The position numbers were made by a program, and so were the translations under genes. Below, piece after piece: positions 1 through 7,150 of a stretch of DNA of 17,498 nucleotides. The number at the start of each line of letters is the position of its first letter. Within the stretch, counting starts at the first letter, position 1. Under the pieces are notes generated by a model. The model was not told where the DNA came from. It was given only the letters and a program-made list of their open reading frames with translations, and made no database searches. The DNA comes from an uncultured Demequina sp. (lineage in GTDB: Bacteria; Actinomycetota; Actinomycetes; Actinomycetales; Demequinaceae): assembly GCA_937925595.1 (NCBI GenBank), contig CALALQ010000315.1, positions 1 to 17,498 on the forward strand, written 5' to 3'.

Positions 1-138
1 CGGCGTCGGGTCGACGATCGCGTGGTGCAGCAGAGTGCGCCCGCCGATGGAGTGAAGCACCTTGGGAGTCGCGGAGTTCATCCGCGTCCCAGCGCCAGCC
101 GCGAGGACGATCACGGCTGCGATCTGCTGACGGCTCAC
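1..138 (-). CDS. glmU: GlmU N-terminus (bifunctional UDP-GlcNAc pyrophosphorylase / GlcN-1-P acetyltransferase), partial
   Basis: Only the first 46 codons are in the window; the gene runs off the left edge. The translation begins [20 protein letters not shown] and continues through [17 protein letters not shown]. This is the nucleotidyltransferase signature LAAGxGTRMxSxxPKVLHxxxGxxLLxH of GlmU, in which the Gly-rich loop and following Arg/Lys bind UTP. The enzyme makes UDP-GlcNAc for peptidoglycan in the cytoplasm (family knowledge). The start is a GTG at 138-136 with a GGGAGG sequence just upstream on the minus strand (spacing only about 3 nt). The acetyltransferase domain lies outside the window, so its integrity cannot be judged. 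Gene identity is secure from the motif. Confidence 0.93.
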   Translation of the reverse strand, partial: MSRQQIAAVIVLAAGAGTRMNSATPKVLHSIGGRTLLHHAIVDPTP

Positions 139-168
139 GTGCCTCCCTCGCGTCGCTCTACGCGGGCC

Positions 169-174
169 ATTCTA
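169..174 (-). promoter_or_regulatory. Candidate -10 element for glmU
   Basis: The minus strand reads TAGAAT here (TANNNT form), about 30 nt upstream of the glmU GTG, so transcription would start near 162 and leave a short leader carrying the GGGAGG. A TTGACG lies upstream but only 13 nt away, too close to be a standard -35. The call therefore rests on the -10 alone. Confidence 0.4.
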
Positions 175-227
175 CGGGGACGCGGGACGTCAAAGTCGCG
201 CGGAATCTGTCCATTCGCCCTCTGGGG

Positions 228-434
228 TTATGCGGTCCGGGTGCGCGGCCTTGCCCATGCGAGCCACGCGACAACTCCCACCACTGGGAGTGCGATCACG
301 ATGAGAACCCACGCGACAAGGGCCGCAGGCTTCGCACGCTGTGTGCGCACGATGTCCCTCATCGACCACACCGTCAGCGCGAGCACAGCGACGCTGCCGA
401 GCAACACTGTCAGGTGCATGAGTGACTGCATCAT
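228..434 (-). CDS. Small membrane protein with PLDc_N-type (phospholipase D nuclease N-terminal) domain
   Basis: This encodes about 68 residues from the ATG at 434 (80 if the ATG at 470 is used). It has two hydrophobic segments: one near the N-terminus (MHLTVLLGSVAVLALTVWSM) and one at the C-terminal end (VAWVLIVIALPVVGVVAWLA). They are separated by a basic linker RDIVRTQRAKPAAL. The W-hhhhhh-P-hh-G-hh-h-hh pattern of the second helix is typical of the PLDc_N family, small two-helix proteins of unknown role that are often free-standing in actinobacteria. A GGGGGG tract directly precedes the tandem ATGs at 434 and 431, which favours this region as the start; no good SD precedes 470. The gene lies between tRNA-Gln and glmU in the same direction. 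Existence is likely; function is unknown. Confidence 0.7.
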   Translation of the reverse strand: MMQSLMHLTVLLGSVAVLALTVWSMRDIVRTQRAKPAALVAWVLIVIALPVVGVVAWLAWARPRTRTA

Positions 435-493
435 CCCCCCATTCGGCGACAGCGCTCGTCGCTTCGCCATTCATGAGTCTCACACGGTGACTC

Positions 494-511
494 GGCGCCC
501 GCAAGGGCGCC
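494..511 (-). terminator. Hairpin following tRNA-Gln
   Basis: A perfect 7-bp stem, GGCGCCC-TTGC-GGGCGCC, begins 8 nt after the tRNA-Gln 3' end on the minus strand. There is no U-tract, as is common in high-GC actinobacteria. It could terminate the tRNA or stabilise the 3' end before processing. Confidence 0.5.
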
Positions 512-519
512 TTCGCGCG

Positions 520-591
520 CTCCGCCCACAGGATTCGAACCTGTACCGCAAGGCTCCAAAGGCCTGCATGCTGCCGTTACACCAGAGCGGA
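520..591 (-). tRNA. tRNA-Gln (anticodon TTG)
   Basis: The minus strand folds as a 72-nt tRNA. The acceptor pairs TCCGCTC with GGGCGGA (one G-U) and is followed by discriminator G. The D-arm contains GGTGTAACGGCAGC. The anticodon loop is CTTTGGA, giving UUG, which decodes CAA as Gln. The variable loop has 5 nt and the T-arm is ACAGG-TTCGAAT-CCTGT. The anticodon stem CAGGC/GCCTT has four pairs with a C-U mismatch at the outermost position (27-43). CCA is not encoded. It sits upstream of glmU, a neighbourhood I recall as common in actinobacteria. Confidence 0.93.
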
Positions 592-642
592 AGGTGGTGG
601 ACCTGCGAAGAAGTCTGCCAGGATTCACGGCACACTTAGACC

Positions 643-1290
643 GTGACCACCGATCCGCGCCGTCCAGTGCGCTCAAGGATGACTGCTCGAGAGCGTCGCG
701 AGCAGCTGCTCGACGTCGCGAGATCGCTCTTCGCGGAGAAGGGCTTTGAGTCGGTTTCCGTCGAGGAGATCGCCGCCCGCGCCGACGTGTCGAAGCCAGT
801 CGTCTACGAACATTTTGGCGGCAAGGAGGGGCTTTACGCCGTCATCGTCGACCGCGAGACCTCCGCCCTGCTCCAGGCGCTGTCCGACGCTATCTCCACT
901 TCCGGCCACCCGCGCCAGCTCGTGGAGCAGGCGGCTCTGCAGCTGCTCAACTACATCGAGCGCTCTCCCGATGGCTTCCGCATCATGGTGCGCGACTCCC
1001 CCGTTGCGCAGGCAACCGGGACGTTCTCGTCGCTCATCGGCGACGTGGCAACCCAGGTCGAAGGGCTGCTCGCTGACCAGTTCCGCAAGCGTCGGCTCGA
1101 CCCGTCTGTCGCTCCCCTGTACTCGCGCATGCTCGTGGGCATGGTCGCGCTGACCGGCCAGCACTGGGCCGAGGTGCGAGAGCCGGCCAAGGAGGTTGTG
1201 GCAGCGCACCTCGTGAACCTCGCGTGGAACGGACTGTCCGCGATGGAGAAGGACCCCGCGATGCCGTCAGAAATCGATGCGGAGCAGTAG
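643..1290 (+). CDS. TetR-family transcriptional regulator
   Basis: This encodes 215 residues. An N-terminal TetR HTH spans about residues 15-62. It contains RREQLLDVARSLFAEKGFES, then VEEIAARADVSKPVVYEHF with the YxHF that ends the recognition helix, then GGKEGLYAVIVDRE. The remaining ~150 residues form the helical ligand/dimer domain, and the effector cannot be read from sequence. The GTG at 643 has no SD and lies just after a CTTAGACC sequence, so a leaderless mRNA is possible; alternatives are GTG 667 and ATG 679. It diverges from tRNA-Gln (591) and is followed after 19 nt by mscL in the same direction, so the two are probably co-transcribed. A TetR near glmU is also found, as I recall, in mycobacteria (Rv1019), but the target genes are unknown. 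Confidence 0.9.
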   Translation: MTTDPRRPVRSRMTARERREQLLDVARSLFAEKGFESVSVEEIAARADVSKPVVYEHFGGKEGLYAVIVDRETSALLQALSDAISTSGHPRQLVEQAALQLLNYIERSPDGFRIMVRDSPVAQATGTFSSLIGDVATQVEGLLADQFRKRRLDPSVAPLYSRMLVGMVALTGQHWAEVREPAKEVVAAHLVNLAWNGLSAMEKDPAMPSEIDAEQ

Positions 1291-1309
1291 CCCCACCAAG
1301 GAGGAAGCA

Positions 1310-1741
1310 ATGATCAAGGGATTCAAGGAATTTATCACTCGCGGCAATGTCGTTGACTTGGCAGTTGGTGTCGTGATCGGTGCCGCATTCACTGCGGTAG
1401 TGAACTCGCTCGTTGACGGGTTCATCAACCCCCTCATTGCCGCGATCTTCGGCAAGCCGGATCTGACCCACGTGCTGACCTGGACGCTCAACGACGGGGG
1501 AACGCCAGCGGACCCCACGGACGACGCGATCCTCTCCATCGGCCTCATCCTCACCGCGCTCATCAACTTCCTGCTGGTTGCGGCCGCGATCTACTTCCTG
1601 ATCGTGACGCCGATCAACAAGCTCGCCGAGCGCCGCAAGAAGGACGAGACCATTGAGGCCGCTGGCCCCACGGAGATCGAGCTGCTCACCGAGATCCGCG
1701 ACGCCCTCACCAAGGGCGACGCGGCCAAGAGCACCGACTAG
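1310..1741 (+). CDS. mscL: Large-conductance mechanosensitive channel MscL
   Basis: This encodes 143 residues, within the usual 130-155 for the family. The N-terminus MIKGFKEFITRGNVVDLAVG and the following VVIGAAFTAVVNSLVDGFINP form the amphipathic S1 helix and pore-lining TM1 signature. TM2 is around residues 74-100 (ILSIGLILTALINFLLVAAA...). The C-terminal charged helix TEIELLTEIRDAL is the cytoplasmic bundle. MscL is a homopentameric inner-membrane channel that opens under membrane tension during hypo-osmotic shock (family knowledge). The ATG at 1310 has an excellent AAGGAGG at 1298-1304. It follows the TetR gene by 19 nt. Its stop is 4 nt from the convergent ispE stop with no terminator between them. 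Confidence 0.97.
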   Translation: MIKGFKEFITRGNVVDLAVGVVIGAAFTAVVNSLVDGFINPLIAAIFGKPDLTHVLTWTLNDGGTPADPTDDAILSIGLILTALINFLLVAAAIYFLIVTPINKLAERRKKDETIEAAGPTEIELLTEIRDALTKGDAAKSTD

Positions 1742-1745
1742 CGGC

Positions 1746-2684
1746 TCACGCGAGCACCGTCGCGCCCTGCGCGGGTCCGGTAGCGACCAGCACCTGGTCC
1801 ACGAGGCCGGATGCGCGCAGGTGCGCGGCGACGGACAGCGCATGCTGTCCGTTTCGCGCGAGCGCCGCAACAGTCGGCCCTGAGCCGGAGACGATCGCGC
1901 CGCACGCGTCTGCCTCTAGCGCCGCCCCGATGACGTCGCTCAAATGCGGCGCAAGCCCCAGCGCGGGGTCCTGCAGCCCGTTGGTGAGCGCGGCCCCCAG
2001 CGCTAGCGGGTCGCCTCCTATCAGCGCGCTCATCACGTCATCGCTGATGCGCGGCTCGGGCGCCGTGAGCAGCCCGCCCCTCACCCACTCGTCGAACTCG
2101 TCGTAGACGGCTTTGGTGCTGAGCCCATGCGACTGCGTAGCGAACACCCAATGGAACGTGCCGTGGGTCATCGCTGGCGACAAGACGTCTCCCCTGCCGA
2201 GCCCCACAGCCGTGTGACCCACGAGCCCAAACGGCACGTCAGCGCCAAGACCTGCGCCCAGTGCCGAGAGCTCGCTTCTGCTGGCTCCCGTGTCCCACAC
2301 CTCGGCGCAAGCGACCAGGGCGGCCGCAGCGTCGGCGCTTCCCCCTGCCATGCCGCCGGCTACGGGGATCGACTTGTGAATGGCCAGGTCAACGCCGTCG
2401 GTGATGCCGAACGCCTCCGCTACCGCCGCGGCGGCACGCCACGCAAGATTCGTCTCGTCAAGCGGCACGCCAGACACATCGATGCCCTGCGCCCCGGTCA
2501 CCGTGAGCGTAATCTCGCCATCGACACGGGCCGACGCTGTCACCAGTTCGTATAGATCGACGGCTTGGAAGACGGTCGCCAAAGGGTGGTAGCCGTCGTC
2601 GCGAACAGGGCCAACGGCGAGCTGGAGGTTGACCTTGCCCGGTGCTCTGACTGTGACGTCACGGACTGTGGGGGCGCCGGTCAT
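1746..2684 (-). CDS. ispE: 4-diphosphocytidyl-2-C-methyl-D-erythritol kinase
   Basis: IspE phosphorylates CDP-methylerythritol with ATP in the MEP isoprenoid pathway (cytoplasmic GHMP kinase). The 312-residue product has the substrate motif APGKVNLQL (residues 14-22, with K17 and N19), the GHMP phosphate loop PVAGGMAGGSADAAAAL (107-123, D118 as the likely catalytic Asp) and the C-terminal VSGSGPTVAAL loop. The frame stays open upstream into rsmA, but similarity and gene packing place the start at ATG 2684, 4 nt after the rsmA stop (TGA-CCCC-ATG). No SD is visible, so it is probably translationally coupled to rsmA. It is the last gene of the rpf-rsmA-ispE unit and ends 4 nt from the convergent mscL. 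Confidence 0.96.
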   Translation of the reverse strand: MTGAPTVRDVTVRAPGKVNLQLAVGPVRDDGYHPLATVFQAVDLYELVTASARVDGEITLTVTGAQGIDVSGVPLDETNLAWRAAAAVAEAFGITDGVDLAIHKSIPVAGGMAGGSADAAAALVACAEVWDTGASRSELSALGAGLGADVPFGLVGHTAVGLGRGDVLSPAMTHGTFHWVFATQSHGLSTKAVYDEFDEWVRGGLLTAPEPRISDDVMSALIGGDPLALGAALTNGLQDPALGLAPHLSDVIGAALEADACGAIVSGSGPTVAALARNGQHALSVAAHLRASGLVDQVLVATGPAQGATVLA

Positions 2685-2688
2685 GGGG

Positions 2689-3531
2689 TCAGCGTGGCAG
2701 ATGGGCGGCGATGGCCGCAAAGTCTTCGATGCGCAACTGCTCGCCGCGCGTGAGAGGGTCGATTCCGGCAGCGCGCAGGGCCTCTTCGGCTGCGGCGGGC
2801 GAGCCGGCAACTGAGGCGAGGGCTCCGCGCAGCGCCTTGCGACGCTGCGCGAAGGCGGCGTCGACCACCGCAAAGACGGTCTCGCGCGGAACATCGGTCA
2901 CGGGCGGTTCGCGGCGCTCCATGAGCACCAACTTGCTGTCTACGCGAGGCACCGGCCAGAACACCGCACGGCCCACGTCTCCAGCCACGCGCACGGCGCA
3001 GTACCACGCGGCCTTGGCGGAGGGGATGCCGTACGTGCGTGAACCAGGCGGCGCCGCGAGGCGGTCCGCAACTTCCGCCTGCACCATCACGAGCACGCGC
3101 TGCAGTGACGGAAACGTCTCGAGAAAGTGCAGGATCACCGGCACGGAGACGTTGTAGGGAAGGTTCGCGACAAGCAGGCTGGGCGGTGCGGGAAGCTCCG
3201 TGACCTTGAGAGCGTCGTCGTGGATGACCGTGAGCCGATCGGCGTCGTCGGGAGCGCGCTCCGCCACCGTCTGCGGCAGGGCGGCCGCCAGCCGCGGGTC
3301 GATCTCAACTGCGGTCACCGAGGCGCCCGCCTCGAGCAGGGCGAGCGTCAGGGAGCCGAGCCCGGGGCCCACCTCAACCACAGCGTCGGCCGGCTGCACC
3401 CCAGCGATGCGGACGATGCGGCGAACGGTGCCGGCGTCGACAACGAAGTTCTGGCCCCAGCGTTTGGTTGGCGAGGTGCCGAGGGATTCCGCGAGCGTGC
3501 GCACATCCGTGGGACCTAGGAGGTCAGCCAC
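2689..3531 (-). CDS. rsmA: 16S rRNA (adenine1518-N6/adenine1519-N6)-dimethyltransferase
   Basis: RsmA (KsgA) dimethylates two adjacent adenines in the 3'-terminal helix of 16S rRNA using SAM. The 280-residue product carries the full series of motifs: KRWGQNF near residue 23, SAM motif [11 protein letters not shown] (53-62), VEIDPR (75-80), the catalytic NLPYNVSVP (123-131) and the C-terminal [12 protein letters not shown] helix. The start is a GTG at 3531, three bases after the TGA of the upstream rpf-like gene, which indicates translational coupling. The product is of normal length with no missing motif. The order rpf-rsmA-ispE matches the conserved actinobacterial arrangement. Confidence 0.97.
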   Translation of the reverse strand: MADLLGPTDVRTLAESLGTSPTKRWGQNFVVDAGTVRRIVRIAGVQPADAVVEVGPGLGSLTLALLEAGASVTAVEIDPRLAAALPQTVAERAPDDADRLTVIHDDALKVTELPAPPSLLVANLPYNVSVPVILHFLETFPSLQRVLVMVQAEVADRLAAPPGSRTYGIPSAKAAWYCAVRVAGDVGRAVFWPVPRVDSKLVLMERREPPVTDVPRETVFAVVDAAFAQRRKALRGALASVAGSPAAAEEALRAAGIDPLTRGEQLRIEDFAAIAAHLPR

Positions 3532-3534
3532 GCG

Positions 3535-4326
3535 TCAGTACCAATGCTTGTCGAGGAAGTGTGACCACGCGCCGCACGGCGTGCCGTAGCGTCCCTTGAC
3601 GTAGGCGAGTCCCCACTTGATCTGGGTGGCGGGGTTGGTGCGCCAATCGTCGCCGTACTTGGCCATCTTGGAGCCGGGCAGCGACTGCGGGATGCCGTAG
3701 GCGCCGGAGGACTTGTTGCCCGCCGTGGTGCGCCAGCCGGACTCGCGCTGCCACAGGTTGTCGAGGCATGCCCACTGGTCGCCGGTCCAGCCGTACATGT
3801 CGGCGGCCATCTTCTTGCCGAGTGCGCGGTTGGAGCCGGCCTGGGCGGCGGTGGTCTTGGGGATCACAAGCGTGCCGACGGAGACGACCTTGTCCTGGGG
3901 CTCCTCGACCACGATCTCAAGCGTCTTCTCGCGGGCCACCTCAACGCCGTTTTCGTACGTCACGTTGTAGGTCACGAGCGTGGTTCCCGGCTCGCCCTTC
4001 TTGAGGACCTTCTTCTCGCCCTTGAACTTGGTGGGGTCCTTCTTGGTGACCTCGCCAGGAGCGATCGTCTCTTCCTCGGTGATCGTGGTGACGGTGACGT
4101 CCACGTCCTTCGCGGCCACGGTCTTGACGAGCTCGTCGGTGGTGGCCTGCGCGGTGTTCGCCTTGCTCGTGATCTGATCGGCAGCGGCTGATGCGATGGA
4201 GCCGGCGGCGAACGCGACGACCGCGAAGGTCACGCCAAGTTGGCGCGTCAGGCGGTTGCGCACAGCTTCCCGGTGGCGCCGGTCTCGGCGGCCCCCAGGA
4301 ACGGGCGCAGTGCGTCGATAACTCAC
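3535..4326 (-). CDS. Secreted G5-domain muralytic / resuscitation-factor-like protein
   Basis: This encodes 263 residues. A basic N-terminal region (1-30) precedes a hydrophobic segment VTFAVVAFAAGSIASAAA (32-49), consistent with Sec export. Residues ~76-152 are a G5 domain (TVTTITEEETI..., KKVLKKGEPGTTLVTYNVTYENGVEV), a fold linked to GlcNAc/wall binding. Residues ~175-263 resemble a lysozyme/transglycosylase-like domain: WACLDNLWQRESGW with E195 as the probable catalytic acid, then GAYGIPQSLPGSKMA, DWRTNPATQIKWGLAYV and a C-terminal HFLDKHWY. The canonical Rpf signature (W-x-x-I-A-x-C-E-S-G-G-N-W) and DUF348 repeats are absent. The GTG at 4326 has a GAGGT five bases upstream. Its place in front of rsmA-ispE is that of rpfB. 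It probably cleaves peptidoglycan outside the membrane. Confidence 0.88.
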   Translation of the reverse strand: MSYRRTAPVPGGRRDRRHREAVRNRLTRQLGVTFAVVAFAAGSIASAAADQITSKANTAQATTDELVKTVAAKDVDVTVTTITEEETIAPGEVTKKDPTKFKGEKKVLKKGEPGTTLVTYNVTYENGVEVAREKTLEIVVEEPQDKVVSVGTLVIPKTTAAQAGSNRALGKKMAADMYGWTGDQWACLDNLWQRESGWRTTAGNKSSGAYGIPQSLPGSKMAKYGDDWRTNPATQIKWGLAYVKGRYGTPCGAWSHFLDKHWY

Positions 4327-4418
4327 TCAATACCTCACGTCAGCGCGCGACCACGCCAGTCGCAGCGCACGGATTCAGATGTCTTTATCTCATATCGACG
4401 CTTGCCAGCGCCAACTGA

Positions 4419-4439
4419 ACATCTCGAAATGTGAGATGT
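4419..4439. promoter_or_regulatory. Inverted repeat upstream of the rpf-like gene
   Basis: ACATCTC (4419-4425) and GAGATGT (4433-4439) form a 7-bp inverted repeat with a 7-nt spacer. The left half and spacer, ACATCTCGAAATGT, are themselves a 14-nt near-palindrome (6 of 7 pairs). The site lies in the 133-nt gap between the tatD stop and the rpf-like start, about 95-110 nt upstream of that start. It is an operator or RNA-hairpin candidate; no known regulator consensus is recognised. Confidence 0.3.
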
Positions 4440-4459
4440 GACACGCCGCCTCAGGTCAT

Positions 4460-5308
4460 CTACCAGGGGCCATACAGCGACTCTGAGGTGGCATCGATTG
4501 CCTCACACAAGGCCGCGAGGTCGTCTCCGCGCGCTTGCGCGAGCGCGCGCACCGTCGTGGCCACCTGCTCTGGTGAATTGGGCTTGCCGCGGTGGGGCGT
4601 GGGGGTGAGGAACGGCGAGTCCGTCTCCACGAGCAGCCGCGACAAGGGCGTGACAGCGGCGGCCTCCCGCAGGTGTGGGGCGTTGGCAAAGGTCACGGTG
4701 CCCGCGAAACTCAGGTACAGGCCGCGGTCGAGGCACTCTCGCGCGAACGCCGCATCCCCGCTGAAGCAGTGCATGACCGTGCGCTCGGGGGCGCCATCGG
4801 CGTCGAGCACCTCGAGGATGTCCGCGTGCGCATCGCGGTCGTGGATCTGCATCGTGAGTGCCAGCTCCTTCGCGAGCGCAATGTGGTCGCGGAAGGAGCG
4901 CTTCTGCGCCTCAATGCCCTCGGGTCCGGTGCGGAAATAATCAAGCCCCGTCTCGCCGACCACGCGAATCCGTTCTCCGCGCGCCAGTTCTGCGATCTGG
5001 GCGAACGCGTCGTCATAGGACAGGCCCGACGCGTGGGTTCCGTCAGCATGCAGCGGCGCCTCATTGGGGTGCAGCGCGACGCCGCCCACCAGTGAGCGGT
5101 GCCGCAGCACCTCCTCTGCCGTCCAGCGGGCGCTGTCGATCTCACACCCAATCTGAACCACCCTTGTCACTCCGGCTGCGGCAGCGTCGGCCAGTCTCTC
5201 CGCGACCGTGCGCGGGGTGTCGCCTGCCTCCCACTCGAGGTGGGCGTGATTGTCGACGACCGGCGAGGGAAGCGGCTCGGGGCGAGGTGGCCAGGGGCCG
5301 GAGCGCAC
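4460..5308 (-). CDS. tatD: TatD-family metal-dependent DNase
   Basis: This 282-residue protein has the TatD TIM-barrel metal ligands: VDNHAHLEW (D19, H21, H23), VGETGLDYFR (E119), QIHDRDA (H156), MHCFSGD (H180) and LLVETDSPFLTP (D230), then the PHRGKPNSP loop. TatD proteins are Mg-dependent 3'-5' nucleases/hydrolases with roles in DNA repair or RNA end processing. Despite the name, they are not needed for Tat export. The GTG at 5308 lies 3 nt after the metG stop (TAG-CCA-GTG), with no strong SD, so coupling to metG is likely. metG-tatD adjacency is widespread in bacteria. The product is of normal length with an intact active site. Confidence 0.95.
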   Translation of the reverse strand: MRSGPWPPRPEPLPSPVVDNHAHLEWEAGDTPRTVAERLADAAAAGVTRVVQIGCEIDSARWTAEEVLRHRSLVGGVALHPNEAPLHADGTHASGLSYDDAFAQIAELARGERIRVVGETGLDYFRTGPEGIEAQKRSFRDHIALAKELALTMQIHDRDAHADILEVLDADGAPERTVMHCFSGDAAFARECLDRGLYLSFAGTVTFANAPHLREAAAVTPLSRLLVETDSPFLTPTPHRGKPNSPEQVATTVRALAQARGDDLAALCEAIDATSESLYGPW

Positions 5309-5311
5309 TGG

Positions 5312-7102
5312 CTACTCCGCCGCCATGCGCTCGAGCTCTTGGGCGACGATGTCGTCGTCGAGCTTGGTGAAGATCGGCGTGGGGGCAGGCACCTCGGCAC
5401 CCGCGGCGATGGGGCGGCGGCCCCACGTGCCGTGCTGCGAGGAGTAGTCGCCCGTGATGATGGGGTAGCGGCGACCCTCGATGTCGAGGTCGTCCACGTC
5501 CTGCATCACCGGCATGGGCACCAGCTCTCCGCTGCCACCGATGGCAGTGTGCACGCGCTGAGCGCTGTGCGGCAGGAACGGCGACAGCATGGTGTTCGCG
5601 TCGCTCACGAGCTGCGTGGCCACGGCGAGCACGGTGCGCATGCGCTCCGGGTCCTCGTTCTTGAGCTTCCAGGGCGCGGTCTCTGCGAGGTACTTGTTCG
5701 CGTCGCCAACGACGCGCATCGCCTCAGCGGCGGCGGCACGCTGGCGCTGGGCGCCGATGAGCGCACCGACGCTGTCGAAGCCGGACTCAGAGGCCGCGAG
5801 CGCATTGCGGTCGAGTTCCGTGAGGTTGGTGAGCTCCGGAACCGTGCCGATGTTCTTGTGCAGCAGCGACGCGGTGCGGTTCACCAGGTTGCCCCAGCCG
5901 GCGACCAGCTCGTCGTTGGTGCGGCGGCGGAACTCGGACCACGTGAAGTCGGCGTCGGAGGTCTCAGGGCCGGCGACCGCGATGAAGTAGCGCAGCGCAT
6001 CCGGCTGGTAGCGCGAAAGCATGTCGCGCACGTAGATGACGTGGCCGCGGCTCGAGGAGAACTTCGAGGACTCCATCGTGAGGTACTCGCTCGAGACCAC
6101 CTCGGTGGGCAGCTGCAGCTCCTTGAACTCGCTGAGGTGACCGCCCCGGGAGCCGCGACCGTTCGCCGCGATGAGCTCGCCGGGCCAGATCTGCGAGTGG
6201 AAGGTGATGTTGTCCTTGCCCATGAAGTAGTACGACTTCGCGGCAGGGTCGTTCCACCACTGGCGCCACGCCTCGGGGTCACCCGAGCGGCGCGCCCATT
6301 CGATCGAGGCGCTGAGATAGCCGATGACGGCGTCGAACCACACGTAGAGGCGCTTGTTGGGGTTGTCTTCCCAGCCCTCGAGCGGGACGGGGATTCCCCA
6401 GTCGATGTCGCGAGTCATGGCGCGGGGCCGGACGTCGGCGAGCAGGTTGCGTGAGAAGTTCAGCACGTTGGGGCGCCAGCCGTCGCGAGCGCCGAGCCAG
6501 TCAGCAAGCGCTGGGGCGAGGGCAGGCAGGTCAAGGAAGAAGTGCTCGGTGTCAACGAACCGTGGCGTCTCGCCGTTGATGCGGCTCACCGGGTTCTTGA
6601 GGTCGATCGCGTCGAGCTGGTTTCCGCAGTTGTCGCACTGGTCGCCGCGCGCTCCGTCGTAACCGCAGATGGGGCATGTGCCCTCGATGTAGCGGTCGGG
6701 AAGGGTGCGACCCGTCGAGGGAGAGATCGCGGAGCGCGTGGTCTGCAGCACCATGTAGCCGTTCGCGTGGACCGCCTTGAACAGGTCCTGCGCCACCTTG
6801 TAGTGGTTGCCGGTGGTGGTGCGGGTGAAGAGGTCGTACGACAGTCCCAGCGCCGTGAGGTCCTCGACGATCACCCGGTTGTAGCGATCGGCGAGCTCTT
6901 GGGGGGTCACGCCCTCGCGCTCTGCCTGGACCAGGATGGGCGTCCCGTGCTCGTCGGTGCCGGACACCATGAGCACGTCGTGGCCCGCCATTCGCATGTA
7001 CCGGCTGAACACGTCGGACGGGACGCCAAAGCCAGCGACGTGGCCAATGTGGCGCGGGCCGTTTGCGTAGGGCCAGGCGACAGCGGACAGGATGTGGGAC
7101 AT
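5312..7102 (-). CDS. metG: Methionyl-tRNA synthetase
   Basis: MetRS charges tRNA-Met in the cytoplasm. From the ATG at 7102 the product is 596 residues and begins [20 protein letters not shown], the usual start for actinobacterial MetRS. The ATP-site HIGH motif is at residues 18-21. A zinc knuckle follows (CPIC and CDNC, about 143-159), then the [12 protein letters not shown] and [17 protein letters not shown] core segments, and the KMSKS-equivalent loop KFSSSRG near 347-353. The C-terminal helical anticodon domain is present, but no extra C-terminal tRNA-binding domain is seen. ATG 7102 has AGGA at 7114-7111 (spacing 8); an in-frame ATG at 7108 is too close to it. The gene follows vanY by about 45 nt and is coupled to tatD. 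Confidence 0.97.
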   Translation of the reverse strand: MSHILSAVAWPYANGPRHIGHVAGFGVPSDVFSRYMRMAGHDVLMVSGTDEHGTPILVQAEREGVTPQELADRYNRVIVEDLTALGLSYDLFTRTTTGNHYKVAQDLFKAVHANGYMVLQTTRSAISPSTGRTLPDRYIEGTCPICGYDGARGDQCDNCGNQLDAIDLKNPVSRINGETPRFVDTEHFFLDLPALAPALADWLGARDGWRPNVLNFSRNLLADVRPRAMTRDIDWGIPVPLEGWEDNPNKRLYVWFDAVIGYLSASIEWARRSGDPEAWRQWWNDPAAKSYYFMGKDNITFHSQIWPGELIAANGRGSRGGHLSEFKELQLPTEVVSSEYLTMESSKFSSSRGHVIYVRDMLSRYQPDALRYFIAVAGPETSDADFTWSEFRRRTNDELVAGWGNLVNRTASLLHKNIGTVPELTNLTELDRNALAASESGFDSVGALIGAQRQRAAAAEAMRVVGDANKYLAETAPWKLKNEDPERMRTVLAVATQLVSDANTMLSPFLPHSAQRVHTAIGGSGELVPMPVMQDVDDLDIEGRRYPIITGDYSSQHGTWGRRPIAAGAEVPAPTPIFTKLDDDIVAQELERMAAE

Positions 7103-7150
7103 GCGCATAATCCTAGGGCCGACGCTGGCTCACGTCTGCGCGCATCCTCC

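Noticed and set aside
22..639. A 205-codon plus-strand frame over glmU, the PLDc_N gene and tRNA-Gln
   Set aside because: It runs through a tRNA on the opposite strand and across glmU coding sequence, with no conserved motif.
4327..4459. c-di-AMP (ydaO) riboswitch ahead of the rpf-like gene, as in some actinobacteria
   Set aside because: The spacer is short for a ydaO riboswitch and I could not find its conserved core sequences.
5312..7102. Degenerate KMSKS loop (KFSSS) as a sign of a non-functional or paralogous MetRS
   Set aside because: As I recall, actinobacterial MetRS of this class normally carry KFS[ST]S. The HIGH motif, zinc knuckle and full length are intact.
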